Shown piece by piece: positions 1-7,072 of a DNA stretch of 12,362 nt. Source of the DNA: Paracoccaceae bacterium (GTDB lineage Bacteria; Pseudomonadota; Alphaproteobacteria; Rhodobacterales; Rhodobacteraceae); assembly GCA_015485375.1 (NCBI GenBank), contig WFTU01000324.1:1-12362 (forward strand), written 5' to 3'. Each line of letters begins with the position of its first letter. Position 1 is the first letter of the stretch. Below the pieces are notes generated by a model. It saw only the letters and a list, made by a program, of their open reading frames with translations. It did not search any database and was not told the DNA's origin. The position numbers and the translations under genes are program-made.

Positions 1-1
1 G

Positions 2-784
2 GACGCCAACCAGACCCTCGATCCGCAGATGCGCGCCAATATTCCGCGCATGATCACCTGCACCGCCCACCCGATCCTGTTCACGCCGGTTCCGGGCGGT
101 CCGAACGAGGAGGTCCTGCGCTGGATGGCCCGCCTCGACGAGGCCCCCGAACCGCCAACCGGCTACCTGAGTGCCGTGCAGGATGGGTTGCTGCTGCACA
201 CCGGTCACAGCCAGCGCACCTTGTTCGAGTGGATGCACTCCAACCCCGACGTGCAGGTTCTGAGCGCCGTGCGCCACCCGCTGCCCCGTGTTTACGATGC
301 CTTCATGTCGAAAATCTTCGCCACCGGCCCCGGCACCTATGACATGATCCGCAAACAACTGATCGAGAGTTTCGAGGTAGATCTGCCGGCCGCCGCCGAC
401 ATCGATGCCGGAACCTATGGCGTCCGCCAGCATCGCAATGCTTTCCATGCTTTTCTGCGGTTCCTGAAATCCAATCTGGCAGGGCAAACCAGCATCAGGA
501 TCGACGGGCTCTGGGCCAGCCAGATGTCGTTCCTGAGCGCTTTCAACACCGCCGTTCCGGTTTCACTGGTGATGCGAGAGGGGCGGATGGATCCGGCGTT
601 TAGATATGTCGAGTCACTGCTGGAAATCCCCGCACCGGATCTGGGCGCGCCGGTGCGGGTCGAACATGCGATTCCGCTCGACAAAATATATACGCGCCAG
701 ACGGAAAATCTGGCGCGCAAAGTCTATAATATGGATTACACCCGTTTCGGGTTCGACGATTATCAGGCCGCCTTGGAGGCCTGA
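2..784 (+). CDS. Probable sulfotransferase-family protein (5' partial)
   Basis: The reading frame is open from the first bases of the window to a TGA at 782-784, so about 260 C-terminal residues are visible and the true start lies upstream; the ATG at 29 is probably internal. The visible part contains RHPLPRVYDAF (starting about residue 91 of the visible part). This resembles the RHPL-x-R-x-x-S-a-f 3'-phosphate-binding segment of PAPS-dependent sulfotransferases. The C-terminal YNMDYTRFGFDDY resembles the iY-x-x-D-f-x-x-FGY ending common in sulfotransferase family 2. A clear 5'-phosphosulfate loop (PKTGST-like) is not visible; it may lie upstream or be degenerate. If the assignment holds, the enzyme would transfer sulfate from PAPS to a glycan or other acceptor; no substrate can be inferred. 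It converges on ptsN, and the two coding ends overlap by 22 bp. The family call is a motif-level inference only. Confidence 0.5.
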   Translation, partial: DANQTLDPQMRANIPRMITCTAHPILFTPVPGGPNEEVLRWMARLDEAPEPPTGYLSAVQDGLLLHTGHSQRTLFEWMHSNPDVQVLSAVRHPLPRVYDAFMSKIFATGPGTYDMIRKQLIESFEVDLPAAADIDAGTYGVRQHRNAFHAFLRFLKSNLAGQTSIRIDGLWASQMSFLSAFNTAVPVSLVMREGRMDPAFRYVESLLEIPAPDLGAPVRVEHAIPLDKIYTRQTENLARKVYNMDYTRFGFDDYQAALEA

Positions 785-1227
785 TCCGCCGTCAGAATGG
801 CAAACAGCGCATTCGGATCGTCCGAGGATCGCAGCTTTGCACAAACCGCCGGATCGCGCAGTGTCCGCGAAACCTGTGCCAGCGCTTTCAGGTGATCGGC
901 GCCGGCCCCTTCGGGCGCGAACAGGCCAAACACCAGATCGACGGGCTGCCGGTCAACGGATTCATAGTCCACCGGCTTTTCCAGACGGACAAACACACCT
1001 TTGACACCGTCAAGCCCGGCCAGTCGCGCATGCGGAATGGCAACGCCATTGCCCATGCCGGTCGGCCCCAGCAGCTCGCGATCCTGCAATGCTGTAAACA
1101 CCTCGCGCGAGGGCAAGGCATAGACAGCCTCGGCCACCTGCGCGATTTCCTGCAGCAGGCGTTTCTTGCTTGTGGCCTTCAGCTGCGAAACAACAGCCTC
1201 GGCCGACAGGATTCTGGAAAGTTCCAT
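763..1227 (-). CDS. ptsN: PTS-Ntr EIIA component PtsN
   Basis: The protein has 154 residues, the usual size for EIIA-Ntr, and is a single PTS EIIA type-2 domain. The phosphoacceptor histidine lies in GMGNGVAIPHAR (His66). The ATG at 1227 is preceded by a GAGA-type ribosome binding site. PtsN is a cytoplasmic regulatory phosphoprotein that receives phosphate through EI-Ntr and NPr. In other proteobacteria it controls potassium transport, stress responses and nitrogen/carbon balance rather than sugar uptake. It is the last gene of the leftward rpoN-hpf-ptsN group, 34 nt after hpf. The genes that follow ptsN in enterobacteria (rapZ and npr) are absent; the next gene is convergent. The 3' end overlaps the sulfotransferase-like gene by 22 bp. 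The assignment is secure from motif, length and context. Confidence 0.95.
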   Translation of the reverse strand: MELSRILSAEAVVSQLKATSKKRLLQEIAQVAEAVYALPSREVFTALQDRELLGPTGMGNGVAIPHARLAGLDGVKGVFVRLEKPVDYESVDRQPVDLVFGLFAPEGAGADHLKALAQVSRTLRDPAVCAKLRSSDDPNALFAILTADQASKAA

Positions 1228-1261
1228 ATCGGGTCTCTTTTCGCGGGAAGCCTTTGAAGGG

Positions 1262-1843
1262 CTACTTCATGTTACGTGGGTCTATCCAGCCGATATTTCC
1301 ATCCTCGCGGGTGTGAACCACGTTCACTCCTCCGTGAGAGCTGTTGCGGAAAACCAGCATTTCGGCACCGGCAAGCTCCATCTGCATGACGGCTTCGCCA
1401 ACGGAAAGCGTCTGGATCTTGGTTTCCATCTCCGCCACGATAATCGGCTGCAGGCTCTCCGGCTCGTCGGCTTCGACGTCGCTGGAGGGGGCCAGAACAT
1501 AGGAAGGCGCGCCGATCGTCTCGATCGGGTCCACGCGGTCCTTGTGGTGGTCTTTCAGGCGGCGCTTGTAGCGGCGCAGCTGTTTTTCCATCCGGCTTAC
1601 CGCGCCCTCGAACGAGTCATAAATCTCGTCCGCACGGCCTTTGGCCTGCGCGTTCATGCCGGTGGAAAGATATACGGAAATATCACAGATGAATTCGAAA
1701 CCGTCCTTGGAAAAGGTCACATTTGCATCCAAGGGGCGTTCGCCCACGGAATATTTTCCGACGGCTTCCTTGAGTTGCTTTTCCACGTGGGTGCGCAGCG
1801 CGTCGCCCACATCGATATGTTTTCCACTGATCTGAATTCGCAT
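1262..1843 (-). CDS. hpf: Ribosome hibernation promoting factor, long form
   Basis: The protein has 193 residues, so it is the long form. Residues 1-100 form the HPF/YfiA fold that binds the small subunit near the decoding centre, ending in the basic stretch KQLRRYKRRLKDHHKDR (about 87-103). A linker at about 104-135 leads to a C-terminal dimerisation domain (about 136-191) ending in GNIGWIDPRNM. Long HPFs dimerise 70S ribosomes into inactive 100S particles by themselves, during starvation or stationary phase. The ATG at 1843 follows a GGGGAG ribosome binding site 6-8 nt upstream. The gene lies between rpoN (151-nt spacer with a candidate promoter and two hairpins) and ptsN (34 nt). It can therefore be read both with rpoN and separately. 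It is also annotated raiA in many genomes. Confidence 0.95.
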   Translation of the reverse strand: MRIQISGKHIDVGDALRTHVEKQLKEAVGKYSVGERPLDANVTFSKDGFEFICDISVYLSTGMNAQAKGRADEIYDSFEGAVSRMEKQLRRYKRRLKDHHKDRVDPIETIGAPSYVLAPSSDVEADEPESLQPIIVAEMETKIQTLSVGEAVMQMELAGAEMLVFRNSSHGGVNVVHTREDGNIGWIDPRNMK

Positions 1844-1861
1844 GATCTCTCCCCGTAATAG

Positions 1862-1877
1862 GTCGGCCGGGGCCGAC
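1862..1877 (-). repeat. Palindrome in hpf leader
   Basis: GTCGGCC-GG-GGCCGAC is a perfect dyad with 7-nt arms and a 2-nt centre, about 20 nt upstream of the hpf start codon. As RNA it would fold into a very GC-rich hairpin just before the GGGGAG ribosome binding site. It could affect translation or message stability, or bind a protein as DNA. No function is known from the sequence. Confidence 0.4.
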
Positions 1878-1896
1878 GTTGGGTTTAAATATTCCC

Positions 1897-1918
1897 GGCT
1901 CCGCAGAAGCGCGGAACC
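1897..1918 (-). terminator. Hairpin after rpoN (weak terminator or attenuator)
   Basis: On the minus strand GGTTCCGC and GCGGAGCC form an 8-bp stem (one G-U pair) with a 6-nt loop. It is followed by GGGAATATTTAAAC rather than a clean U tract, so it is at best a weak terminator of the rpoN transcript. It overlaps the -10 of the candidate hpf promoter, so only messages read through from rpoN would carry the whole hairpin. Confidence 0.4.
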
Positions 1919-1943
1919 TAGGGTCTGACCGAAGCAGAGTCAA
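1915..1943 (-). promoter_or_regulatory. Candidate sigma-70 promoter for hpf-ptsN
   Basis: On the minus strand TTGACT (1943-1938) is followed by 17 nt and TAGGTT (1920-1915), inside the rpoN-hpf spacer. The -35 is a 5/6 match and the -10 is weak. A start near 1908 would give a leader of about 65 nt before the hpf ATG. The -35 box overlaps a GANTC site (1937-1941), the target of the CcrM methylase in alphaproteobacteria. This is a prediction from sequence alone. Confidence 0.4.
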
Positions 1944-1994
1944 CAACCGTAATACCGAATTCTGGACAATAACCGGGACTTCCCCCGATTATCA

Positions 1995-3290
1995 TCAGGT
2001 CCGAATGCGTCGCCGCCGACTCGAGGAAGGTATACCCATGCCTTCACGATATTTCGCAACGGTCCGTCGTGCAATATCCACGCCCTCATCTTGCAAGATT
2101 TTTCGTATTCTTTCGTCCGAAAGGACCGTGTTGCCTGTTTCGGAGGCAATAAGTTTGCGAATGCGCTCTTTTACAACCGTTGTTGTTGTCTCTTCGCCGC
2201 CGTGTTTGTTGGCGGCGCGCGTGAAAAAGAATCGCATTTCCAGATTTCCACGCGGCGATTCCAGATACTTCCCGCGGGTTACGCGGCTGACCGTGGCTTC
2301 GTGCAGGCCGGTTTCCTTCGCAATATCCGCCAGCGTCAGGGGGCGCAGCCCGTCGAGCCCGCTTTCGAAAAACCGGAACTGGCGCCGAACCACTGCCTGC
2401 GCGACCTGCAACATGGTTCTGGCCCGCCGGTCGAGCGCCCGCACCACGAAGCTGGCCCGCGCGCGGTTTTCGGCGATATATTCCCGCTCCGCCGCGCTCC
2501 CCAGCGCAAGGTCATAGGTTTCATCCAGCAATACGCGCGGTATCGCCTCGGGGTTCAGGCTGATCTGCCACTCCCCGCCATCGTCGCGTTCAACCAGAAT
2601 TTCCGGTATCGCCATTTGCACCGGCATGGCATCAAACCCTTCGGCAGGGCGCGGGTTTGTGCTGTGCAGCACCGCAACCGCTGCTTCCAGTTGCGCCAGA
2701 GAAACTTTCATCCGGCGCGCGAGCGAGGGGTAATTTCCGTGCGCCAGAAGATCGAGATTGTCCAGCAGCGCCTCTACCACCGGATCCATACGGCCGGCCT
2801 CGATAATCTGCAGGGCCAGACACTCGCGCAGATCCCGCGCCCCGATCCCCGTCGGTTCGCAAGCCTGCAATATGTGTACGGCCTGCTCCAGCACCGGCGG
2901 TTCGACTTTCAGGCGCGCCTGCAATTCCGCATAAGACACACGCAAGAACCCGTGCTCGTCCAGTTCGTCCACCAGCGCGCAGGCGATTTTTGCCAGCGCG
3001 GCATCCTTTTCCGACATGAGGATCTGGCCGCGCAGCCGTTCGCGCAGGCTTGCTTCCGACGCGATATTGTCGAGCCCGTCGGACAAACCGTCATGGGCGC
3101 CAACTATCGCCGGAGCAGGGCGCCGGTCCGGTTCGGCAAACGCCAGCAGCGGGTTTTTCCCGACTTCCTCTTCCAGCAGCGCGGTCAGTTCGGCGCTGCC
3201 CATCTGCAGCATCCCGATTGCCTGACGCAATTGCGGCGTCATTGTCAGCTGCTGGCGTTGCCGCAGCTCCAGCTTCGGGTTCATGGCCAT
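1995..3290 (-). CDS. rpoN: RNA polymerase sigma-54 factor RpoN
   Basis: The protein has 431 residues, shorter than the 477 of E. coli RpoN mainly because acidic region II is brief (about 52-78). Region I has the typical glutamine/leucine-rich start (LELRQRQQLTMTPQLRQAI, residues 7-25), which contacts bacterial enhancer-binding proteins. The core-binding region spans about 80-300. A helix-turn-helix lies at about 318-340 (LTLADIAKETGLHEATVSRV). The RpoN box ARRTVAKYRE, which reads the -24 element, is at 407-416. Sigma-54 directs polymerase to -24/-12 promoters and needs ATP-driven activators. The ATG at 3290 has a GAGGGG motif 12 nt upstream; the ATG two codons later (3284) is an alternative. 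The gene follows lptB by 38 nt, the standard proteobacterial arrangement. Confidence 0.96.
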   Translation of the reverse strand: MAMNPKLELRQRQQLTMTPQLRQAIGMLQMGSAELTALLEEEVGKNPLLAFAEPDRRPAPAIVGAHDGLSDGLDNIASEASLRERLRGQILMSEKDAALAKIACALVDELDEHGFLRVSYAELQARLKVEPPVLEQAVHILQACEPTGIGARDLRECLALQIIEAGRMDPVVEALLDNLDLLAHGNYPSLARRMKVSLAQLEAAVAVLHSTNPRPAEGFDAMPVQMAIPEILVERDDGGEWQISLNPEAIPRVLLDETYDLALGSAAEREYIAENRARASFVVRALDRRARTMLQVAQAVVRRQFRFFESGLDGLRPLTLADIAKETGLHEATVSRVTRGKYLESPRGNLEMRFFFTRAANKHGGEETTTTVVKERIRKLIASETGNTVLSDERIRKILQDEGVDIARRTVAKYREGMGIPSSSRRRRIRT

Positions 3291-3328
3291 CCGGTGCGAT
3301 TGCCCCTCAACGGTTCAGGTGACGGCGT

Positions 3329-4087
3329 TCAATACTGGAACTGCTCGCCCAGATAGACCCGCCGGACGTTGGAATCCTGCACCACCTCGGCCGGTGTCCC
3401 GCTTTTCAGAACCTTGCCGTCGTGCAGGATATAGGCCCGATCGACAATATCGAGCGTTTCGCGCACGTTGTGGTCGGTGATCAGCACCCCGATGCCGCGA
3501 TCCTTCAGGTGCGCCACCAGATCACGGATCTCGCCAACGGCAATCGGATCCACCCCGGCAAAGGGCTCGTCCAGCAGCACGTAATTCGGCTGGCCCGCCA
3601 GACAGCGGGAAATCTCCACCCGCCGCCGTTCCCCGCCCGAAAGCGAAATCGCGGGCGCACGGCGCAGATGGGTGATGGAAAACTCGCCCATCAATTCTTC
3701 CAGCACCTGCTCGCGTTTGTGCTTGTCCTTGAAATGCAGCTCCAGCACGGCACGGATATTGTCCTGCACCGACAGCCCGCGGAAAATACTGGCCTCCTGC
3801 GGCAGATAGCCGATTCCCAGCTTGGCGCGACGATACATCGGCAGGTTGGTGGCATCGATCCCGTCGATAATCACTTGCCCGGAATCCGGCATCACCAGCC
3901 CCGCAACGGCATAGAAACAGGTGGTTTTTCCCGCCCCGTTCGGCCCGAGCAACGCGACAACCTCGCCCCGGTGCAGCTCCATCGACATATCGCGCAACAC
4001 CGGCCGCTTGCCATAGCTCTTGCCCATATGCGAGACGATCAGCCCCGCCGAGCCCTCGCGGACTTCCAGATTTGGCGCTTCACTCAA
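3329..4087 (-). CDS. lptB: LPS export ABC transporter ATPase LptB
   Basis: The protein has 252 residues and is a single ABC ATPase. Walker A GPNGAGKTT is at 48-56, the Q-loop glutamine at 97, the signature LSGGE at 149-153, Walker B YVLLDEPFAGVD at 169-180 with catalytic Glu174, and the switch histidine at 206. LptB hydrolyses ATP in the inner-membrane LptB2FG complex and drives LPS from the membrane through LptC and LptA towards the outer membrane. The start is TTG at 4087. It overlaps the lptA stop codon by 4 nt (TTGA), with AGGA 8-10 nt upstream. The next in-frame ATG is codon 21, which would remove the first beta strand, so TTG is preferred. lptF and lptG are not in the window; they are usually unlinked. 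Confidence 0.95.
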   Translation of the reverse strand: MSEAPNLEVREGSAGLIVSHMGKSYGKRPVLRDMSMELHRGEVVALLGPNGAGKTTCFYAVAGLVMPDSGQVIIDGIDATNLPMYRRAKLGIGYLPQEASIFRGLSVQDNIRAVLELHFKDKHKREQVLEELMGEFSITHLRRAPAISLSGGERRRVEISRCLAGQPNYVLLDEPFAGVDPIAVGEIRDLVAHLKDRGIGVLITDHNVRETLDIVDRAYILHDGKVLKSGTPAEVVQDSNVRRVYLGEQFQY

Positions 4088-4596
4088 TTTTCTGTTCCTG
4101 TTTGCAGGATGGTCTGCACACGGCCTTCGATCGCCGCGGTTCCGGCGTTCAGGTCCACCCGCATTTTCTGTCCCGACAGCGCGTTGCCGCCCTGGGTCAA
4201 AATCACATTTCCGGTCATGATCAGCTCTTCGGCATCCATATCCAGCTCGGCATAGTCCGCTTCGGCCGCTTCGCTACCGTTGGTAAAGGTCACGTTTCCA
4301 AACGCGACAAGGCTCGAAATCGCGCCGGTCGCGCCAGCGCTGGCGTCCTTGTAAACGACCTCCACCTTGTCGGCCGTCAGGCGCATATCCTCGATCCCGA
4401 CGACAACGTTACCGGAAAAAACCGCCTTGCCGGTGGCCTGATCGATGCCGAGCCTGTCAGCCGTGACCGAAACAGTTGTGTTTTCGGACGACGAAAGTCC
4501 GATAAACGGCACTTGCGCCCCCTGACCCAGCGCGGCGGTCATCGGAAGCGCGGCCAGTGCCGCCAGTGTCAGGCCAAAAAGAAACGGTTTGTTCAT
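4084..4596 (-). CDS. lptA: LPS transport periplasmic protein LptA
   Basis: The protein has 170 residues. A signal peptide is evident (MNKP, then a hydrophobic stretch to about residue 22, with likely cleavage after ALG at 24). It is followed by an OstA/LptA beta-jellyroll domain at about 32-150, with the repeating pattern of ADRLGID, GKAVFSGNVVV, LTADKVEVVY and AEELIMTGNV. LptA forms the periplasmic bridge carrying LPS from LptC to LptD. The ATG at 4596 overlaps the lptC stop as ATGA, and the TGA stop overlaps the lptB TTG start. All three genes are therefore probably translationally coupled. Position between lptC and lptB supports the call strongly. Confidence 0.93.
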   Translation of the reverse strand: MNKPFLFGLTLAALAALPMTAALGQGAQVPFIGLSSSENTTVSVTADRLGIDQATGKAVFSGNVVVGIEDMRLTADKVEVVYKDASAGATGAISSLVAFGNVTFTNGSEAAEADYAELDMDAEELIMTGNVILTQGGNALSGQKMRVDLNAGTAAIEGRVQTILQTGTEN

Positions 4597-5231
4597 TCGG
4601 TGGGTGCCTTGTCTTCAGGTGCGTTTTGCAAAGTAAACGTGAGTGTAACGCCATTTTCAAACCAAATCATCCGGTTTTCTTCCTCGCCGGTACGAACGGT
4701 GGTAATCCGCAGGTTTCCCGCCTCGATGGTCCCCATCGGACTGGTGGCGCGGATCGGCCCGTCGCTGGTCAGGCTGCCGGCATCAAGGTCGGCAAATATC
4801 TTGACGGACCGCGCCCGCAACCCGTTCGAGAACGTCAGATCGGTCCCGCCCAACAGCTTGATACTGCGCGTCTGCAGGTCGATTTCGGCATCCTTCGCCG
4901 CAATTTCGATCTTCAAGCCGTCAAACAACCGGATTTCCCCCGACAGGCCGGAAGCCAGCAATTTCGTTGGTGCAGGCGCATCCGGCAGCAGCAGTTCGGC
5001 GGAAAAATTGTAAATATCCCCGCGCGCGTTACTGCCGGAAAACCGCGGTTTTGTCACCCGCATCCCGGACTCCAGCGCCACAAAATCCGCCTTGGAGAAT
5101 TCCAGCCCCCCCTCCAGCGTCCGCTCTTTGGTAAACAGGAAAACGGTCGCCAGCAGGCCAATCGCGATCAGCGGCAGGATGATCTTCAGAAAATAGACAA
5201 ATCTGGTGTAATGGGGCCGGTGTTTCGCCAT
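4593..5231 (-). CDS. lptC: LPS export system protein LptC
   Basis: The protein has 212 residues. A short basic N terminus precedes one membrane helix at about 11-33 (FVYFLKIILPLIAIGLLATV), followed by a periplasmic LptC/YrbK domain with weak sequence conservation. LptC is the single-pass inner-membrane protein that accepts LPS from LptB2FG and hands it to LptA. The ATG at 5231 lies 2 nt after the kdsD stop, and the stop overlaps the lptA start by 4 nt. The kdsC phosphatase gene that sits between kdsD and lptC in enterobacteria is missing here. The call rests on topology and on position between kdsD and lptA. Confidence 0.9.
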   Translation of the reverse strand: MAKHRPHYTRFVYFLKIILPLIAIGLLATVFLFTKERTLEGGLEFSKADFVALESGMRVTKPRFSGSNARGDIYNFSAELLLPDAPAPTKLLASGLSGEIRLFDGLKIEIAAKDAEIDLQTRSIKLLGGTDLTFSNGLRARSVKIFADLDAGSLTSDGPIRATSPMGTIEAGNLRITTVRTGEEENRMIWFENGVTLTFTLQNAPEDKAPTE

Positions 5232-5233
5232 GA

Positions 5234-6208
5234 TCAGGCAACTCCCGCCCGCAAGCAGTCATGCAGATGCAGCACGCCGACCACTTGCGCGCCCCTGTCC
5301 GCCGTCACAAAAAGGCCGGTGATCTTGCAGGTGTTCATCAACGCCAGCGCCTCGCTCGCCAGTGCCGCGCCGGAAATCGTAAGGGGATCCGGTGTCATCA
5401 CCTCGCCGGCCGATCGGTCCAGCAGGTCTGGCATATTCCGTCTCAGGTCACCGTCCGTAATCACGCCTTGCAACTGTCCGTCCGCCGCGCACACACCGGC
5501 AATCCCGAACCCCTTTTGCGTCATTTCCAGCAGCGTATCACCCATCGGGGTTTCGCCATCCACCAGCGGAATATCCGGCGCACAGTGCATCAGGTCCGCG
5601 ACCCGCAACAGCTTCGCCGCCAGATGTCCGCGCGGATGCAGCGCGCGAAAATCCTCGCGGCCAAAGGTCCGGTGCTCCATCATGCTGATCGCCAGCGCAT
5701 CACCGAGCGCAAGGCTCATCGTGGTGGAGGTGGTCGGGGCCATTCCGACGGCGCAAGCCTCCGGCATATCCGGCAACACCAGCGCGATATCGGAGGTCCG
5801 CAACAGGGTGCTTCCGGCATGTTTTGCCACACCGATCACCGGAATCGAAAACCGTCGTGCATGGGTCAGAATATCCGCCAGCTCCGGCGTCTCGCCCGAG
5901 TTCGAAAACACCAGCACCACATCGTCCGGCGTTATCATTCCCAGGTCACCATGGCTGGCCTCGGCCGGATGCACAAACTGCGCCGGTGCGCCGGTGGAGG
6001 CAAAAGTCGCCGCCACCTTGCGTGCGATATGCCCCGATTTCCCCATCCCGCACACGATGATCCGCCCCTTGGCCGACAGCAGCATTTCCACTGCCTGCAC
6101 AAAGGTGTCATCCAGCCTGTCGGCCAATGCCGCCAGTGCGGCGCTTTCCAGCGACAGCACCTTGCGACCGGACTCGATCAGCCTGTTTCGGGTGGAGACA
6201 GCAACCAT
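5234..6208 (-). CDS. kdsD: Arabinose-5-phosphate isomerase KdsD/KpsF
   Basis: From the ATG at 6208 the protein has 324 residues, the normal family length. An N-terminal SIS domain (about 35-180) has GMGKSGH at 54-60, HPAEASHGDLG at 80-90 and SNSGET at 102-107. The conserved HPRGH follows at 191-195. Two CBS domains occupy about 205-260 and 268-320. The enzyme interconverts D-ribulose 5-phosphate and D-arabinose 5-phosphate, the first committed step to Kdo, the sugar linking lipid A to the LPS core. An in-frame GTG at 6220 directly abuts the rnd stop and would add four residues. The AGGTGG at 6217-6222 is ideally spaced for the ATG at 6208, so I prefer that start. Its place before lptC-lptA-lptB ties precursor synthesis to LPS export. 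Confidence 0.93.
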   Translation of the reverse strand: MVAVSTRNRLIESGRKVLSLESAALAALADRLDDTFVQAVEMLLSAKGRIIVCGMGKSGHIARKVAATFASTGAPAQFVHPAEASHGDLGMITPDDVVLVFSNSGETPELADILTHARRFSIPVIGVAKHAGSTLLRTSDIALVLPDMPEACAVGMAPTTSTTMSLALGDALAISMMEHRTFGREDFRALHPRGHLAAKLLRVADLMHCAPDIPLVDGETPMGDTLLEMTQKGFGIAGVCAADGQLQGVITDGDLRRNMPDLLDRSAGEVMTPDPLTISGAALASEALALMNTCKITGLFVTADRGAQVVGVLHLHDCLRAGVA

Positions 6209-6216
6209 GCTTCGCG

Positions 6217-6222
6217 CCACCT
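6217..6222 (-). promoter_or_regulatory. Ribosome binding site deciding the kdsD start
   Basis: AGGTGG on the minus strand lies 8 nt before the ATG at 6208. It overlaps both the rnd stop codon and the alternative GTG at 6220, so it can only serve the ATG. Confidence 0.6.
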
Positions 6223-6832
6223 AATGAGAGAAAATATCGGTTTCCGGCCAGCCGGCCAGATCAAGCTCGGCGCGATGCGGCAGAAAATCGAAGCACGCCT
6301 GCGCCAGCTCCGTGCGCCCCTCGCGCGCCAGCCGCTCGTTCAGAATCTCCATCAGCCGGTGCAGATACAAAACATCCGAGGCGGCATAGTCGATCTGCGC
6401 CTGTGTCAGAACCGGCGCGCCCCAATCGGAAGATTGCTGCTGCTTGGAAATATCGACCTTCAGCAACTCCTGCAGCAGGTTTTTCAGCCCGTGCCGGTCG
6501 GTATAGGTGCGCACCAGTTTCGACGCGATCTTGGTGCAATAGACCGGCGCGGTCAGCACGCCGAAACGGTTCAGCATCACGGCAATGTCGAAACGCCCGA
6601 AATGGAACAGCTTCAACACCTCCGGATCGGCCAGCATCCGGCACAGGTTCGGCGCCGCGGTCTGGTCCTGCGAAATCTGCACCAGATGCGCATTGCCGTC
6701 GCCCGACGAAAGCTGCACCACGCACAGCCGGTCCCGATACGGCAGAAGCCCCATGGTCTCGGAGTCAATCGCGACAACCGGACCAAGGTCCAGATCATCG
6801 GGTAAATCGTTCTGATAAAGGTAATTCGTCAT
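6221..6832 (-). CDS. rnd: RNase D-like DEDDy 3'-5' exonuclease
   Basis: From the ATG at 6832 (GGTGGAG ribosome binding site at 6839-6845, 6-nt spacing) the protein has 203 residues. It is a single DEDDy exonuclease domain with no C-terminal HRDC domain, so it is about half the size of E. coli RNase D. Motif I has Asp23 and Glu25 in VAIDSETMGL. Motif II has Asp82 in HFGRFDIAVM. Motif III has Tyr149 and Asp153 in YAASDVLYLH. These residues bind the two catalytic metals. Short proteins of this type are typical of alphaproteobacteria and are presumed to trim RNA 3' ends, including tRNA. The frame is open further upstream to 7090, but that extension looks non-coding and has no conserved features. 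It is the first gene of the leftward cluster; kdsD follows directly. Confidence 0.88.
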   Translation of the reverse strand: MTNYLYQNDLPDDLDLGPVVAIDSETMGLLPYRDRLCVVQLSSGDGNAHLVQISQDQTAAPNLCRMLADPEVLKLFHFGRFDIAVMLNRFGVLTAPVYCTKIASKLVRTYTDRHGLKNLLQELLKVDISKQQQSSDWGAPVLTQAQIDYAASDVLYLHRLMEILNERLAREGRTELAQACFDFLPHRAELDLAGWPETDIFSH

Positions 6833-7072
6833 TCGGGACTCCACCCAGTATGCATGCCGGTTTCGGCTGTTGTTAACGGGTTTTAACCGCCCTGTCGATG
6901 TAGCGCAAACAGAAGCAGTCAAACCCCGCCGATCCATCCCCGCATCGGCCGTGATAGCCAAAACCCGCCCCACCCGACACCTGCCGCCAGTTTCCTGTTT
7001 CATTTTCCGCCGGCACAGGGCATGATTCACGCCGGTTGTCCCGACAGATTTTTTTCGAGAGCACATATCAGA
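6833..7072. other. Divergent intergenic region rnd / FzlA-like gene
   Basis: This 240-nt spacer has no convincing gene and should hold the promoters for both directions. No clear sigma-70 promoter stands out on either strand. It contains TTAA-N6-TTAACC (6873-6888), one base short of the spacing in the CtrA consensus, and two GANTC sites (6837-6841 and 7024-7028). Confidence 0.6.

Noticed and set aside
2091..3356. Long open frame of 421 codons on the plus strand opposite rpoN
   Set aside because: It is antisense to a well-supported rpoN, and its translation has no recognisable domain. Long shadow frames are common in GC-rich coding DNA. The same applies to the frames at 4557-6224 and 5261-6805 opposite lptC, kdsD and rnd.
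6847..6876. Possible rnd promoter TTAACA-N18-CATACT on the minus strand
   Set aside because: Its transcription start would fall near 6840, inside the rnd ribosome binding site (6839-6845), so the message would lose the site. The spacing is also long.
7022..7072. ATG at 7022 as the start of the FzlA-like gene
   Set aside because: It would add 17 residues unlike the family, and the conserved MHRLYHLPLSP start lies at 7073.
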